From positions 7,552,870 through 7,616,869 of the forward strand of contig JARUPZ010000019.1 of assembly GCA_031213475.1 (NCBI GenBank): a DNA stretch of 64,000 nucleotides, written 5' to 3'. Below, in pieces: positions 12,001 to 20,799 of this stretch. This stretch comes from Nereocystis luetkeana (taxonomy: Eukaryota; Sar; Phaeophyceae; Laminariales; Laminariaceae). The notes beneath the pieces were generated by a model. The model was given only the letters and a program-made list of their open reading frames with translations, did no database searches and was not told where the DNA came from. A program made the position numbers and the translations under genes. How positions within the stretch are numbered: position 1 is the first letter of the stretch; every line of letters starts with the position of its first letter.

Positions 12001-15000
12001 TGGTCGGTGAAAACCCGACGTGCTCCGTCCCGGCATTGTAGGGATGCGAGGGTCTATGGTCATACGACTACAGCCATGCATGAGATCGAGTACATCTCTC
12101 CTATCGAGTACACCCCCCCCCCCCCCCCCCTCCCCCCCCCCGGGTATGTGCGAGTTGTAATTTGCAGTTTCAGTTGTGTACGATTGTGTACATTATGTAC
12201 GGGGAGTGACAAGGATTTGCAGTTTTTTGTTGCGCGAACGGTGCGGTAGCGGTGCGTGACGTTCCGGCAGCGAGGGTGAGGTGAACCCTCCGCAACCCGC
12301 GGGATAATAGAGCGCAACGAAGGAAAAACAGAAGGAAACCAACGAGAAACGATGAAAGAGGGGTTGATTTCCGGCGGCCGGCGCGGCTATCCCATGCACT
12401 ATTGCGGAGGGCCATAGTAAATAGGACCACATATTGCTAGTAATAATAGCGAAATATATAGGTTTTTGTATGTACCGTAGGTCCTATTTAATATGGTCCC
12501 CCATAAATACTGTAATAATACCCCGGCCATGCATGATATCGAGTACATATGTCCTATCGAGTACACCCCCGCGCTTTGCTTGATGAGCAACCGAGAATTG
12601 CGAACGTTACCGTTTACGCGGCCGCTTGGGCTGGCCTGGCGGGGTCCCGACGATGGTTGAATCACGTACGGCTACGTTATGATTGTTGCTCTTCTCACGC
12701 TAACTCATGGCCACAATCGAGCCCCGGGTCACATGACAGGCTGCAATAAATCTGAAGGTTGGATGAAGAATACCTCGGAGAAGCAAATGAAACCAACACA
12801 TTCTACGTATAGTAGCTGCAGCAAAATCGCACACCCCAGACAATAAAATGCACATGAAATCAGCGCACGTGTGTTACGCACCAGAGACTGCGATACACCT
12901 TTTTAGCTGAAACGCCGGACCCTCGGCGGGTCGGACGTCAAGAATCGGAGAGAAGAGAAACGTTTCGGCTCATCTTTTTCGGGCCTTAGCTGTCTCTGTC
13001 TTTCTTTCTCTGTTTTCGTTCCCCCTGAGGCGTACTCCATCGCGGATCCTCGCGTGAGGGAGCTGGCGTACGCGGTCAAGCACTGGGCCAAGCGGCGATG
13101 GGTGAACAATGCCAGCGAGGGCACCCTGTCGTCCTATGGCTACCTACTCTGCCTCGTGCACTTCCTGCAGACGAGGACCCCGCCGGTCGTACCCAACCTG
13201 CAGGTACTGTAGGTTTTTAGTCTGTATTGTTTTGGTGGTTTTGAGATCATTGAGGTTTTCGTGGTTTGGCGATTTTTGGAGATTTTGACGATTTTGGTGA
13301 TTTTTGAAAAGTTGGGATTTCGGAAATTTGATGATTCTTGTTTTTTTGGTGATTTTTGGTGACATTTGGGGATTTTTGGTGATTCGGATTCGGTGGTTCG
13401 GTGGTGTGGTGATTTTGTAAACTCGAGCTATTTTCGTGATTCGGCGATTTTGGGGTGGGGTGGTCTGGTGATTGTGGTGACTTGGTTGCTTGGGGGTTGT
13501 GATTTTGATGACTTGGTGACTGGTGTTTTTTTGCTCCAATACTTTTGTTGACGATTTGCTGGTTGTTGAGTTATCGATTCGTTGATTGTGATTCCGCGAA
13601 AATTCCACACCACCTGGCACGCATTCCTTGTTATTTATGACAAGATGGCGGCATCACAGGTGCAGATTCGCGCGGTAGCCCGTGTTGATCCCGGCTGAGC
13701 GTGTGCTGGCATGGACACGATTGGGGGTGCTGCCTCTCATATTCATCTGACCCGGGCAATAAGCACTTCCCTTCGTTTTGCCACAGATGTTGCCGCCGGG
13801 CTGGGCCGGAGAGAACCCTCCCGATTTCACCAACCAGAGCCTGCCAGCCGTCATGACCAGGCAGCCCATGGACGGTGTGGACTATAACACCTACTTTTAC
13901 GACCCTTTGGTGAGCTCTGGATGAGGACCGGGGTAGAGGGGGGAATGGGCTGTGCTGTCACGCCGTGGTTGCTACGACACTTTTTATGCGGGGGGTTCAG
14001 GAGGAGGAGGGAGGAGGGCGGGTGTGTGTGTGCTCATGTCATGCATGGCCGTAGTCGTATGACCATAAGACCCTCGCACCTCTACAATGCCGGGACGGAG
14101 CACGTCGGGGTTTCATCGACCGGGCAGGCATTGCTTGCACCAAGCGCGAAGCGAAACGTGAGGTGCCCGGCGAGTCGCCTGGAGGGTGAGCTGCATCCTC
14201 TGCTAGTAATTGCTCGTGAGGCGGCTTTCAGCGCGTTCCGCGTGCTTTCTTGCAAAATTGCGATGACAACGTCGAGTTAATTGGTTTCGGGTTAGGATTA
14301 GTGTGTTGTCTTTCCTCCACCGCGTGCATTGTTTGGGCCCCCTGATCGGTTTCATGGTTTCATGTAACAGGTGCCCGGCGGCGATGGGAACCGTATGCGC
14401 GGGAAGGATACTTTTGGTAGTAACACAAGGATTACAAATCATCTCCAGCGATGTCTGTTGCCTGGTAGTTCACCCCCCACCACCACCACCACCACCACCA
14501 CCACCCCCGGCCGTCGAACGTTGGATGGCCTCCGTCAACTCTTAACACCCCGTCACGTTGATTGTGATTGATAGCCTTGGTAAGCTTAAAAACCCCGCGC
14601 AAATTAGTTAGGCCATCTACATCGCGTTCGGTTACCTGGTGGTGCCCCCCCCCCTCCCCCCATAGAACGATTTATGGTCCCCGTTCACTGAACACCCGGC
14701 CAATCCGCTGTGATTGGTATGGCCTGCGTTATAACGGTATAACCCCGCGCGTTTTCGATATGGTCTTTTTTTTCTTTTTCTTTTCATGGTGGCATTCGCT
14801 TTTTCAGCTCAGTGAACTCGTGGGGAGATCTACCGTCAGCTGCGTTCTGTCGTTGACTGCACAATGGCGACACTTCGTTATGATTGATGCCCTCCTGTAA
14901 TCTTCCCCCCAACACCTCACGGCGCTTCGCGCACGGTGCGACGACAAGCAATGTCTGCCTGGTCGGTGAAAGTCTGACTGTGCTCCGTCCCGGCATAGTA

Positions 15001-17841
15001 GGGATGCGACGGTCTATGGCTACACGACCACACAACTACGGCCATGCATGACATTAGAACCCCCCCCCCCCCCACTCGTTGCATGTTTTTTACGTTTTTT
15101 TTTTCTTTGTCGTGTGGCAGGTGCACGGCAGCGATGGGGAACGTAGGCGGGCGCTCCTGCGCGAGTTCGGCTCTCGCAACACGGCTTCCACGGGGGAACT
15201 CCTGGCCGGATTTTTCCGCTACTTCGCCTCCGAGCTAGACTGCAGGGCGAACGTGGTGAGCCGTTTTCGGGCGATAAGGCGATAATCAGGGTCATTCTTA
15301 TCGGAGAGCTTTTTTTTCCATAATTTGGACGTTTTTTTCGTGCAATTTTTCAATCTTCCATATTTTCCTGTTTATTTTTCCAAATACGCGGAACTTGTTT
15401 TTTTTTTGCTTCTATGGAGAATTTCACGAATAGTGTGATACCTATCTCCAATTATTTCCAAACTTTGGAAAATATGAAAAAAAACGCTCTCCGATAAGAA
15501 TGAGCCTCTCAGCAGGCGGAGTAGAGTTTGAAGTTAGGATGTCAACCTGGAAGTAGGTTCCGAAGGGGGCTATTGATTGACGACAAACTACAGTATTACG
15601 GGGGACCATAGTTAATAGGACCAAATATTGCTAGTAGAAATGGTGAAATATATAGGTTTTTATGTATACCACAGGTCCTATTAACTATGGTCCCCCGTAA
15701 TAGTGGTAGTTCGTCCCACAATTTTCCTCGGTTGGTTTATGTGTCACTGGTAGGTTTTATCTTCCTGTATATGTGTAGCTTCGGTGACAACACTTACATT
15801 TTGAAGAAAGTGGCGGGCACCGAAGTTTGTGCTGCACGTTGTCGGATGGCAAACTTGATATTTCATATTTCGCTTGGGTGTTGTTTTTTTCGTCGTATTT
15901 TTGTTACGGTAACATTGTTTTGTGTCTGCTTGCTTGCTTGCTTGTTTGTTTGTTTGTGTGCTTGCTTGATTTCTTGAGCGATTGGTTTTACGTTTTTTTC
16001 CTGTTTGGTGGTCGGTTTTGTTTTTTTGATCGCTTGTTGGTCTTCTACATGGACTATGTGTGTAAATACCTACGGTACTCATTTCTTGTAGTTTTCTTGT
16101 TTTCTTTTAGTTTCGTTGGTTTACATCGGTGGTATTTTATTCGCTCTCTACGTCTTGTATTTGTTATGACTATTCGTTCACTATGTCATGCTTCTTGTTC
16201 GCTGTCTTGTTTTTGTTGGTGTACTACTAGTTGTTTTTGTTGCTCACTTTGTCGTTTTCCTCGTTTTTCTCGTCTTGTTTTCGTGGTTTTAATGACACCC
16301 CCGCCCCCCACCCCCGTTGTTTTTTATTCTCTCTGGTGTATGTGTTCGAAATAATGGAACACACCATGCAACCATGCAGGTGAGCGTGCGGCTGGGAGGT
16401 CTGGCGGACCGCGAGAGGAAGGCGGAGGCCTGCTGCTGGAGCATTCACACGCGCCTCACCCTTGAAGACCCGTTCGAGACCTGGTAAGTCGGATTGATCA
16501 GATCAGATCAGATCAGATCAGATCAGATCACTGTACAGGTCTCTCGTGTTGTTTTCACGGACCTACATCGTCACCTGTCGAACCCTTCGAGGCCTGGTGA
16601 GACGGACATATACTATGAGATCATCTGTGGAGCGTTTCGACACCTGGTGAGACGGAGATGTAATATGAGATCACCTGTACAGATCTCACTTACCTGGTAC
16701 CTGGTACTATTTTTCACGGATCCGCATCGTCGGTACGTGTTTCCACGGAGCTGAACGACAGGAGCTGAGTGATCTGTGTGTCCACGTTTCCGCAGTGGTA
16801 GTGATCTACAGGGCGTGGTCATGTTTCTACATCTGAGCCATTGTGCTCAACAGAAGCCCCGGGCCAGCATCGTTGGACACCCGGCTAGATAGGCGGACTC
16901 GCAGAAGCACACGCAGGTAGCAAAGTACAGAGTGGTGTTGTGTGCGCCATACGGTGCTACTAGAGTTGATGGCGTGTGCGCCACAGGTGGTGCGGTTCCC
17001 GCTGTCTTATGTCGATTTCGTGGTAAGGTTTGAGAGCAGCAGCATGCATGCCTACACATCAGTAGGAAAACCCAGGGTGTCCCAGGACGCCCCCAAACGC
17101 CGCAAGTCCCGGTATAGCACTGTTTTTTGGTGCGGTCGCGTCATATGATTAGGCGGCAGTGCGTCCTTGCTGACGCTTTGGAAAGCGGATGTAGCGTGTT
17201 ACATAAACTGGTTTGCATGTCAGAGCCTCCATGTTTAGACCCTAGAGGGCTGGTGATAGCATGGCGTGAGACGAGTAGCAGTCTGCGAATGTACTGTAGT
17301 TTTAGCACGCGGGACGGTTGGATGCCTTTTACAATGTGTGTTTCCTGTCGATCCTGGAGTGTTTTCTGGGGTATGTTGCGGTTGCTTGGCATATCGAGAT
17401 CTTGTGGCGTTTTGCGGGCGATCGGTAGGTAAAAACAATCCGTTTTGTGCTGCCGAATTCACGTCGGCGGCTGTCGTTACGTGCAGTAACTTTGGTTGGT
17501 TCTAGCTAACATGGCGGAGCAGAACCGAACCGGTCTCAACTTGATCCCAACCCAACCCAACCTAACCCCACCAACCCAACCTAGGCCAGCCGAACCAAGC
17601 TAAACAAGCCCGCTTTTCCTCGCCTCCTCTGAAACGTTTCCCTGGGCCAGGTACGACGTCGCCCACGTCCTAAAGTGGTCGAGGTTCAAGCACGTTCGCA
17701 TGGAGTTCGCCAGGGCCTACGCGCTGCTCTCGAACTCCGCGTCGATCGTTGCCGTGGGTGCCCAAGACCCCGGGAGACTGCTCGAGACGGTCTGCAGTCA
17801 GGTGACCGAATATTACTTAACCCTGTTAGATCTGCCTCTGG

Positions 17842-17877
<36 letters not shown>

Positions 17878-18428
17878 TGCTGTTGCTGCTGCTGCTGCTA
17901 TTGCTGCTGTTGCAGCTACTGCTGCTGTTGCTGTTGCTGTTGCTGCTGCTGTTCCTGCTACTGCTGCTGCTGCTGCTACTGCTGCTGCTACTGTTGCTGT
18001 CACTGGTACTGCTGCTGCTGCCACTGCTGCTGCCACCGCCAACTCCAATGCTACCGCTGCTGACACTCCTACTGACACTACCAGGGCTGCTGTCAATACT
18101 ACCGCTGCTCTTGCTGCCACTACCACCGCTGCTTTCAATGTCAACACCACTACCACTGCTACTGCTACTGCTTCTGCCACTGCTGCTGCTGCTACTGCTA
18201 CCGCCACCGCCATTATCTACCACACTAAATATTCTGTTACCCACGTCGCTGAAATAGGTGCACGCGGTTACCCCCCCCCCCCCCCCCCCCTCCCCCTGCG
18301 ATCGTTTGCGCCCGCTCCAGGCGGACCCACCCCCCTTCACAAAGGTGGAAGAGCGCGCTTCTCACGAGAGGGCCGAGGAGGAGGCCGAGCAACTAAGGCT
18401 GCTCGACCTTAACGCACACGCCCTTTGA
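1648..18428 (+). CDS. Terminal nucleotidyltransferase (Cid1/TUTase-like non-canonical poly(A) polymerase), 14 exons, 5' end not found
   Basis: Exons read from GT-AG borders with unbroken phase: 1648-1962, 3853-4056, 4473-4698, 5561-5700, 6147-6290, 8361-8542, 9986-10082, 11310-11429, 13030-13203, 13787-13909, 15121-15255, 16380-16483, 17651-17801, 18321-18428 (TGA 18426-18428). They sum to 2223 nt, 740 residues plus stop, with no internal stop. The order matches the DNA polymerase beta-like nucleotidyltransferase superfamily: an FGSSDNGFG loop, the metal-binding DLDMC pair (Asp about 401 and 403 of the visible protein), the third Asp in CDISV (about 460), the central LSSYGYLL helix region, then a PAP-associated domain (GELLAGFFRYFA, DPFETW). 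Family members add U or A tails to RNA 3' ends using UTP or ATP; which one is used here cannot be read. The first exon found opens in phase 0 without an ATG, so at least one upstream exon is missing. Confidence 0.9.
1984..2074. mobile_element. MITE family B, copy 2
   Basis: The best-preserved copy: cctgtttaggaccgcagtcc and its complement at the ends. It starts 21 bp after the donor at 1963. Confidence 0.85.
2200..2317. mobile_element. MITE family A, copy 3, with a 7-bp internal insertion
   Basis: Same termini. Where other copies read agttaataggacc, this one reads agttaatacctggtaggacc: an extra CCTGGTA next to a TA (about 2224-2230). Confidence 0.88.
3475..3580 (+). other. Decayed echo of the acceptor region of the exon at 3853
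   Basis: The string at 3494-3515 (acggtcaacaaccccgtcgtcg) closely matches 3805-3826 (acggtcaccaaccctgtcgtcg). After a CGT-rich tract, ggaacgtttgggtgttgata here matches ggaaccttcgtgttccgaat in the real exon. The copies are about 310 bp apart. The echo lacks an AG acceptor at the matching place. Confidence 0.45.
4745..4930 (+). repeat. G-run cluster
   Basis: Several runs of 8 to about 30 G in under 200 bp just after the donor at 4699, a strong G-quadruplex candidate on the RNA strand. Confidence 0.85.
5180..5258 (+). repeat. Repeat C, 3' fragment
   Basis: gcattgtaggggctatggtc through ccatgcatgatatcgagcac and a poly-C run: the 3' third of repeat C. Confidence 0.8.
5262..5532 (+). repeat. Repeat C, copy 2
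   Basis: About 250-bp dispersed repeat. Landmarks in order: gctgtcatcc.atatgcaag, cacctcacggcgcttcgcgc, ttggtgcaagcaatgtctgc, ggtcggtgaaaacccgac, gcattgtagggatgcgaggg, catgcatgagatcgagtac, then poly-C. No pol III boxes or coding frame seen. Confidence 0.88.
5885..6115 (+). repeat. (TAC/ACT)n microsatellite
   Basis: Imperfect trinucleotide array ending about 30 bp before the exon at 6147; contains one TATTAATA. Confidence 0.9.
7200..7316 (+). repeat. (GGTC)n array
   Basis: About 25 GGTC/GGTT units in the intron 6291-8360. The rest of that intron holds G runs, a short TTCGTACGAGCAATTT direct repeat (about 7727 and 7780) and repeat C; no exon seen. Confidence 0.9.
7839..8172 (+). repeat. Repeat C, long form, copy 3
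   Basis: Has an extra 5' block starting caaggtaaggcacccaagag and gttacatagtactcccattg, shared only with copy 5. Ends in poly-C. Confidence 0.88.
8361..10082 (+). CDS. Catalytic DxD exon pair of the nucleotidyltransferase
   Basis: Exon 8361-8542 encodes the helix VEKRGRVRARLEKMLVKQL, the FGSSDNGFGSD loop and EADLDM. It stops two bases into the Met codon. Exon 9986-10082 supplies the third base and continues with CIEYAEG. The intron 8543-9985 therefore splits the active-site motif between its second Asp and the Cys. Both aspartates are intact, so the enzyme is predicted to bind metal. Confidence 0.92.
9190..9382. mobile_element. CCCGA-rich element family E, copy 1
   Basis: Ends ggggctgttca and the near complement taaagagcccc. 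Inside are four GGTCG units in one arm and CCCGA units in the other, giving a large hairpin. Confidence 0.65.
9706..9935 (+). repeat. Repeat C, copy 4
   Basis: Full set of landmarks, with poly-C upstream as well; lies 50 bp before the exon at 9986. Confidence 0.88.
10435..10620 (+). repeat. (GAT)n array
   Basis: GATGAT/GGTGAT array in the intron after exon 9986-10082. Confidence 0.9.
11040..11165 (+). repeat. (CTG)n array
   Basis: Imperfect CTG array about 145 bp before the exon at 11310. Confidence 0.9.
11310..13909 (+). CDS. Palm and central-domain exons of the nucleotidyltransferase
   Basis: Exon 11310-11429 encodes ARIPIVIFKD, SGLECDISVMN and ALRNTRLLK. This is the strand with the third catalytic Asp, followed by the family helix. 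Exon 13030-13203 encodes YSIADPRVRELAYAVKHWAK, then NNASEGTLSSYGYLLCLVHFLQ and PPVVPNLQ, the signature of the central domain that binds the nucleotide. Exon 13787-13909 encodes a linker ending NTYFYDPL. All three are joined in phase 0. Confidence 0.92.
11795..12138 (+). repeat. Repeat C, long form, copy 5
   Basis: Same extra 5' block as copy 3, all landmarks, poly-C end. Confidence 0.88.
12400..12509. mobile_element. MITE family A, copy 4 (diverged)
   Basis: Termini drifted (tattgcggagggcc and gtcccccataaata). It lies in the intron before exon 13030. Confidence 0.8.
12518..12572 (+). repeat. Repeat C, 3' fragment
   Basis: ggccatgcatgatatcgagt, then tcctatcgagtacaccccc; directly follows MITE A copy 4. 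Confidence 0.75.
13205..13560 (+). repeat. Degenerate G/T-rich repeat (ggtgatttttg)
   Basis: More than a dozen ggtgattt or ggcgatttt units fill the intron after exon 13030-13203. No gene seen. Confidence 0.7.
14035..14232 (-). repeat. Repeat C, copy 6, inverted
   Basis: Complement of the landmarks, from catgcatggccgtagtcgta to gtgagctgcatcctctgcta. Confidence 0.85.
14367..14440 (+). pseudogene. Decayed copy of the start of the exon at 15121, with acceptor
   Basis: Translating from 14371 gives VPGGDGNRMRG and then FGSNT. The real exon reads VHGSDGERRRA and then FGSRNT. Both are preceded by CAG. DNA identity over the first 30 bases is about three quarters by eye. The frame then runs into a CAC/CCA repeat. 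It is best read as a duplicated exon fragment that decayed. Use as an alternative exon is possible because the acceptor AG survives. Confidence 0.55.
14906..15074 (+). repeat. Repeat C, copy 7, 5' truncated
   Basis: Begins at aacacctcacggcgcttcgc and ends in poly-C 46 bp before the exon at 15121. Confidence 0.85.
15121..18428 (+). CDS. PAP-associated domain and C terminus of the nucleotidyltransferase
   Basis: Exon 15121-15255 encodes NTASTGELLAGFFRYFASEL. Exon 16380-16483 encodes SVRLGG and LEDPFETW; the Trp codon is split by the intron and completed by exon 17651-17801 (YDVAHVLKWSRFKHVRMEFA). Exon 18321-18428 encodes a charged, Glu/Arg-rich tail ending LNAHAL. ELL-x-GFF-x-Y and the DPF motif are the standard marks of the PAP-associated domain. 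The phase-2 to phase-0 join agrees with the reading frame on both sides. Confidence 0.9.
15288..15507. mobile_element. MITE family F, 220 bp
   Basis: Terminal inverted repeats AGGGTCATTCTTATCGGAGA (left) and the complement of AGGCTCATTCTTATCGGAGA (right) flank an AT-rich core. Single copy in the window. Confidence 0.8.
15594..15702. mobile_element. MITE family A, copy 5
   Basis: Both termini intact, in the intron after exon 15121-15255. Confidence 0.9.
16494..16531 (+). repeat. (GATCA)n pentanucleotide microsatellite
   Basis: About seven tandem GATCA units lie a few bases after the donor of the DPFETW exon. Confidence 0.9.
16580..16660 (+). other. Two tandem echoes of the donor site of the exon ending at 16483
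   Basis: The real exon end and donor read cccgttcgagacctg then gtaagtcgga. Two copies follow within the intron: acccttcgaggcctg then gtgagacgga (from about 16581), and gcgtttcgacacctg then gtgagacgga (from about 16632). Each keeps a usable GTGAG donor. After each of the two echoes an atgagatca.ctgt tract recurs. Confidence 0.6.
17836..18205 (+). repeat. (CTG)n-rich array
   Basis: Imperfect CTG/TTG/CTA/CCA array after the donor at 17802. Ala-, Leu- or Ser-rich frames over it on both strands are artefacts. Confidence 0.9.
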
Positions 18429-18739
18429 TCTGTAACCCGCGGACGCAGCGTTGCAACACGCCTTCGCGAGCGATAAGCGGGGGGAAGGGGAGGGGGAGGG
18501 GGAGAGAAGGGGAGGGGAGGGGATGGAGTGCGTATCGAAAGACGGGAAGAAGCGACTCGGGGGAGATGCTATAGTCGTGGTGTGACAGGGCCTAGCTAAT
18601 GAGGTGCTGGGGGGGCGAAGACGGAAGATGAAGAGACGGGAGAATGCTCTCGTGGGCCGGGACGTCACCGCTGTAAAAGCCTGGGAAAGGGGCGGGGAGG
18701 GGGAAGGGCTAGAGAGGGGTTACGGGCGGGAGGAGCACC

Positions 18740-19930
18740 AGTGAGCGTTGTTGAGTCGGGACATCAAGGAGCCTGGCAATTGGAGCGCGGAGACAAGGGA
18801 AGGAGGGGGGGGGGAGGGAGGGAGGGAGGGGGGGGGGAGATGTTCTCACGCCGTCTTTTGAGCCGGGACGGCAAGAGCCCGGCATGTGAAGCAGGGAACA
18901 CCAATATGAGGTTAGACGGAAGGAGGAAGAGGCGAGCGTTGTTGAGTCAGGACACCAAGGAGCCTGATAAGTGGGGCGCGGGGGAGGGTTCGAAGAAGGA
19001 GGTTGGGGGGGGGGGGGGGGGGGGGAGGAAGGGGGAGGGGAGGCATCTTTGAGCCGGGACAGCAGGAGTCCGGCAAGCGAGGCAGGCAACACCAAGTTGG
19101 GTAGGGAGCACGGAGAGGAGAACGAGCGGAAGTTGGGAAGGGGGAGCAATGTTGAGTCAGGACATCAAGGAGCCTGACACGTGGAGAGGAGAGGGGGGGA
19201 GAGGGAGTGGAGGGAGGGAGTGGAGGGAGGTAGAGAGAGAAAGAGGAAGGGGGGAGGGGGTGGAAGGAGAGGGGGCGGGGGGCGGGGGGAGAGGAGCATC
19301 TTCGAGTCGACACAGCTAGAACCTGACAAGTCAGGTAGGGGGCATGAAGGTAAGCAAGGAACACCAAGAAGAGAATGGGCTAAAGATGGAAGGGAAGAGA
19401 ATGGGCTGCAGATGGAAGGGAGGAACGTTGTTGAGTCGGGACATCAAGGAGCCTGACAAGTGGAGCGGGGGGCGGGGGGGGTCGAGGAATGGGCAGGGGG
19501 GGGGGGAGCACCTTTGAGCCGGGATAGCAAGGACCTGGCAAGTATGGCGGGGAACGTCAAGGGGAGGTTGGGCGGAAGAGGAAAAAGAGGAGCGTTTTTG
19601 AGTCGGAACACCAAGGAGCCTGGCAAGTCGAGCGTGGAGATTTCGGGCGGGAGAGGGAGAGGGAGGGAAGGAGGGAGGGAGGGAGGGAAGGAGGGAAGTG
19701 GGCGGGGGGGGGGGGGGGGGGGAGGGGAGCATATTTTGAGCCGGGGCAGCATGAGCGTGGCAGCGAAGAGAAAAATGGCAAGCGTTGTTGAGTCGGGACA
19801 CCAAGGAGCCTGACAAGTTAAGCGCGGAGGCGGGAGTGGGGGGAGAGAGGGGGGCGGGGTGGGGGGGGGAGGGGGCACATGTTTGAGCCGGGACAGCAAA
19901 GAGCTCGGCAGTGAGGCAGGGAACACCGGA
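18740..19930 (+). repeat. Alternating two-type purine-rich minisatellite
   Basis: Twelve conserved cores alternate strictly. Type 1 is gttgagtcgggacatcaagg followed by agcctgacaag (about 18742, 18938, 19150, 19428, 19596, 19787). Type 2 is tttgagccgggacagcaaga followed by gcccggcaag (about 18859, 19048, 19304, 19512, 19734, 19889). G/A-rich spacers of 50-150 bp with long G runs separate them. Long minus-strand frames here are low-complexity Pro/Ser/Leu and not genes. Confidence 0.85.
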
Positions 19931-20359
19931 GGGAGAATGGGTGGACGAAGGCAAGGAGGGCGGGACGGGACGAGGGGATGGGGGTGGGGGGGGGTAAGTG
20001 GCAACAGGAGAACCTGAACTTAGTGCATCAAGAGGGTGGTAGATATTACGACAGGGGCTCAAGGGCTGGGGGAGACCGAGAAAGGGATCGGGTCTGGGAT
20101 ATTGTGTGGAGGGATTGGTTTTGGGTTCTTGCGTTACACTCCGAGCTGGCCAGAACGCCACTGCGCTCGCCAAGTAAGATGGCGGCGACGGAAGCAGGAG
20201 AGGGGACACGGAGGGGGTGGAAGGTGTATACCAGGTAGGAGTTAGCCGTACTCATATTGAACATTGGGGAGCGGTAGGCGAGGGATCCCGAGCGTTGGAA
20301 ACATTTACGTGAGAGACGTATTACCGTCACGCAGGAAGTCCCCAAGGGTGTGTTTTGTA

Positions 20360-20795
20360 GGGTAAATACTCTGGGGGTAGGGTGAGTACTCGGGGGAGTA
20401 CTCGGGGGTTACTCGGGTACATACTCTGGGGGTACCCGGGTACATACTCTGGGGATACCTGGGCACATACTCTGGGGGCACCCGGGTACATGCTCGGGGG
20501 GTGCCCGGGTACATACTCTGGGGATATCTGGGCACATACTCTGGGGGCACCCGGGTACATGCTCGGGGGGTACCCGGGTACATGCTCGGGGGGTGCCCGG
20601 GTACATACTCTGGGGATATCTGGGCACATACTCTGGGGGCACCCAGGTACATGCTCGGGGGGTACCCGGGTACATACTCGGGTGGTACCCGGGTACATAC
20701 TCTGGGGATACCTGGGTACATACTCTGGGGGCACCCGGGTACATGCTCGGGGGGTACCCGGGTACGTACCCGGGTATGATCGAAAGCGATCAGGT
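20360..20795 (+). repeat. 23-bp minisatellite built on TACCCGGGTA
   Basis: About 19 units of ggtacccgggtacatactcg plus 3 bases, with unit types mixed (ggggatacctgggcac, gggggcacccgggtac). The 23-bp period shifts frame each unit; the minus-strand Pro/Tyr/Gly frames here are a by-product. Confidence 0.9.
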
Positions 20796-20799
20796 TTGG

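Noticed and set aside
16942..17148. Possible extra exon (gtggtgcggttcccgctgtc between an acag and gtaagg)
   Set aside because: It has tidy splice sites, but inserting it would break the DPFETW-YDVAHVLK join typical of the family.
17675..18412. 245-codon Ala/Thr-rich frame and its Leu- and Ser-rich shadows
   Set aside because: Driven by the CTG array. The real coding parts are the exons 17651-17801 and 18321-18428 in their own phase.
18709..20209. Long minus-strand Pro/Ser/Leu frames, up to 292 codons
   Set aside because: Low-complexity by-product of the purine-rich minisatellite; no domain and no splice logic.
18740..20795. CRISPR-like array
   Set aside because: Spacers are low-complexity and of unequal size, repeats are not constant, and the genome is eukaryotic.
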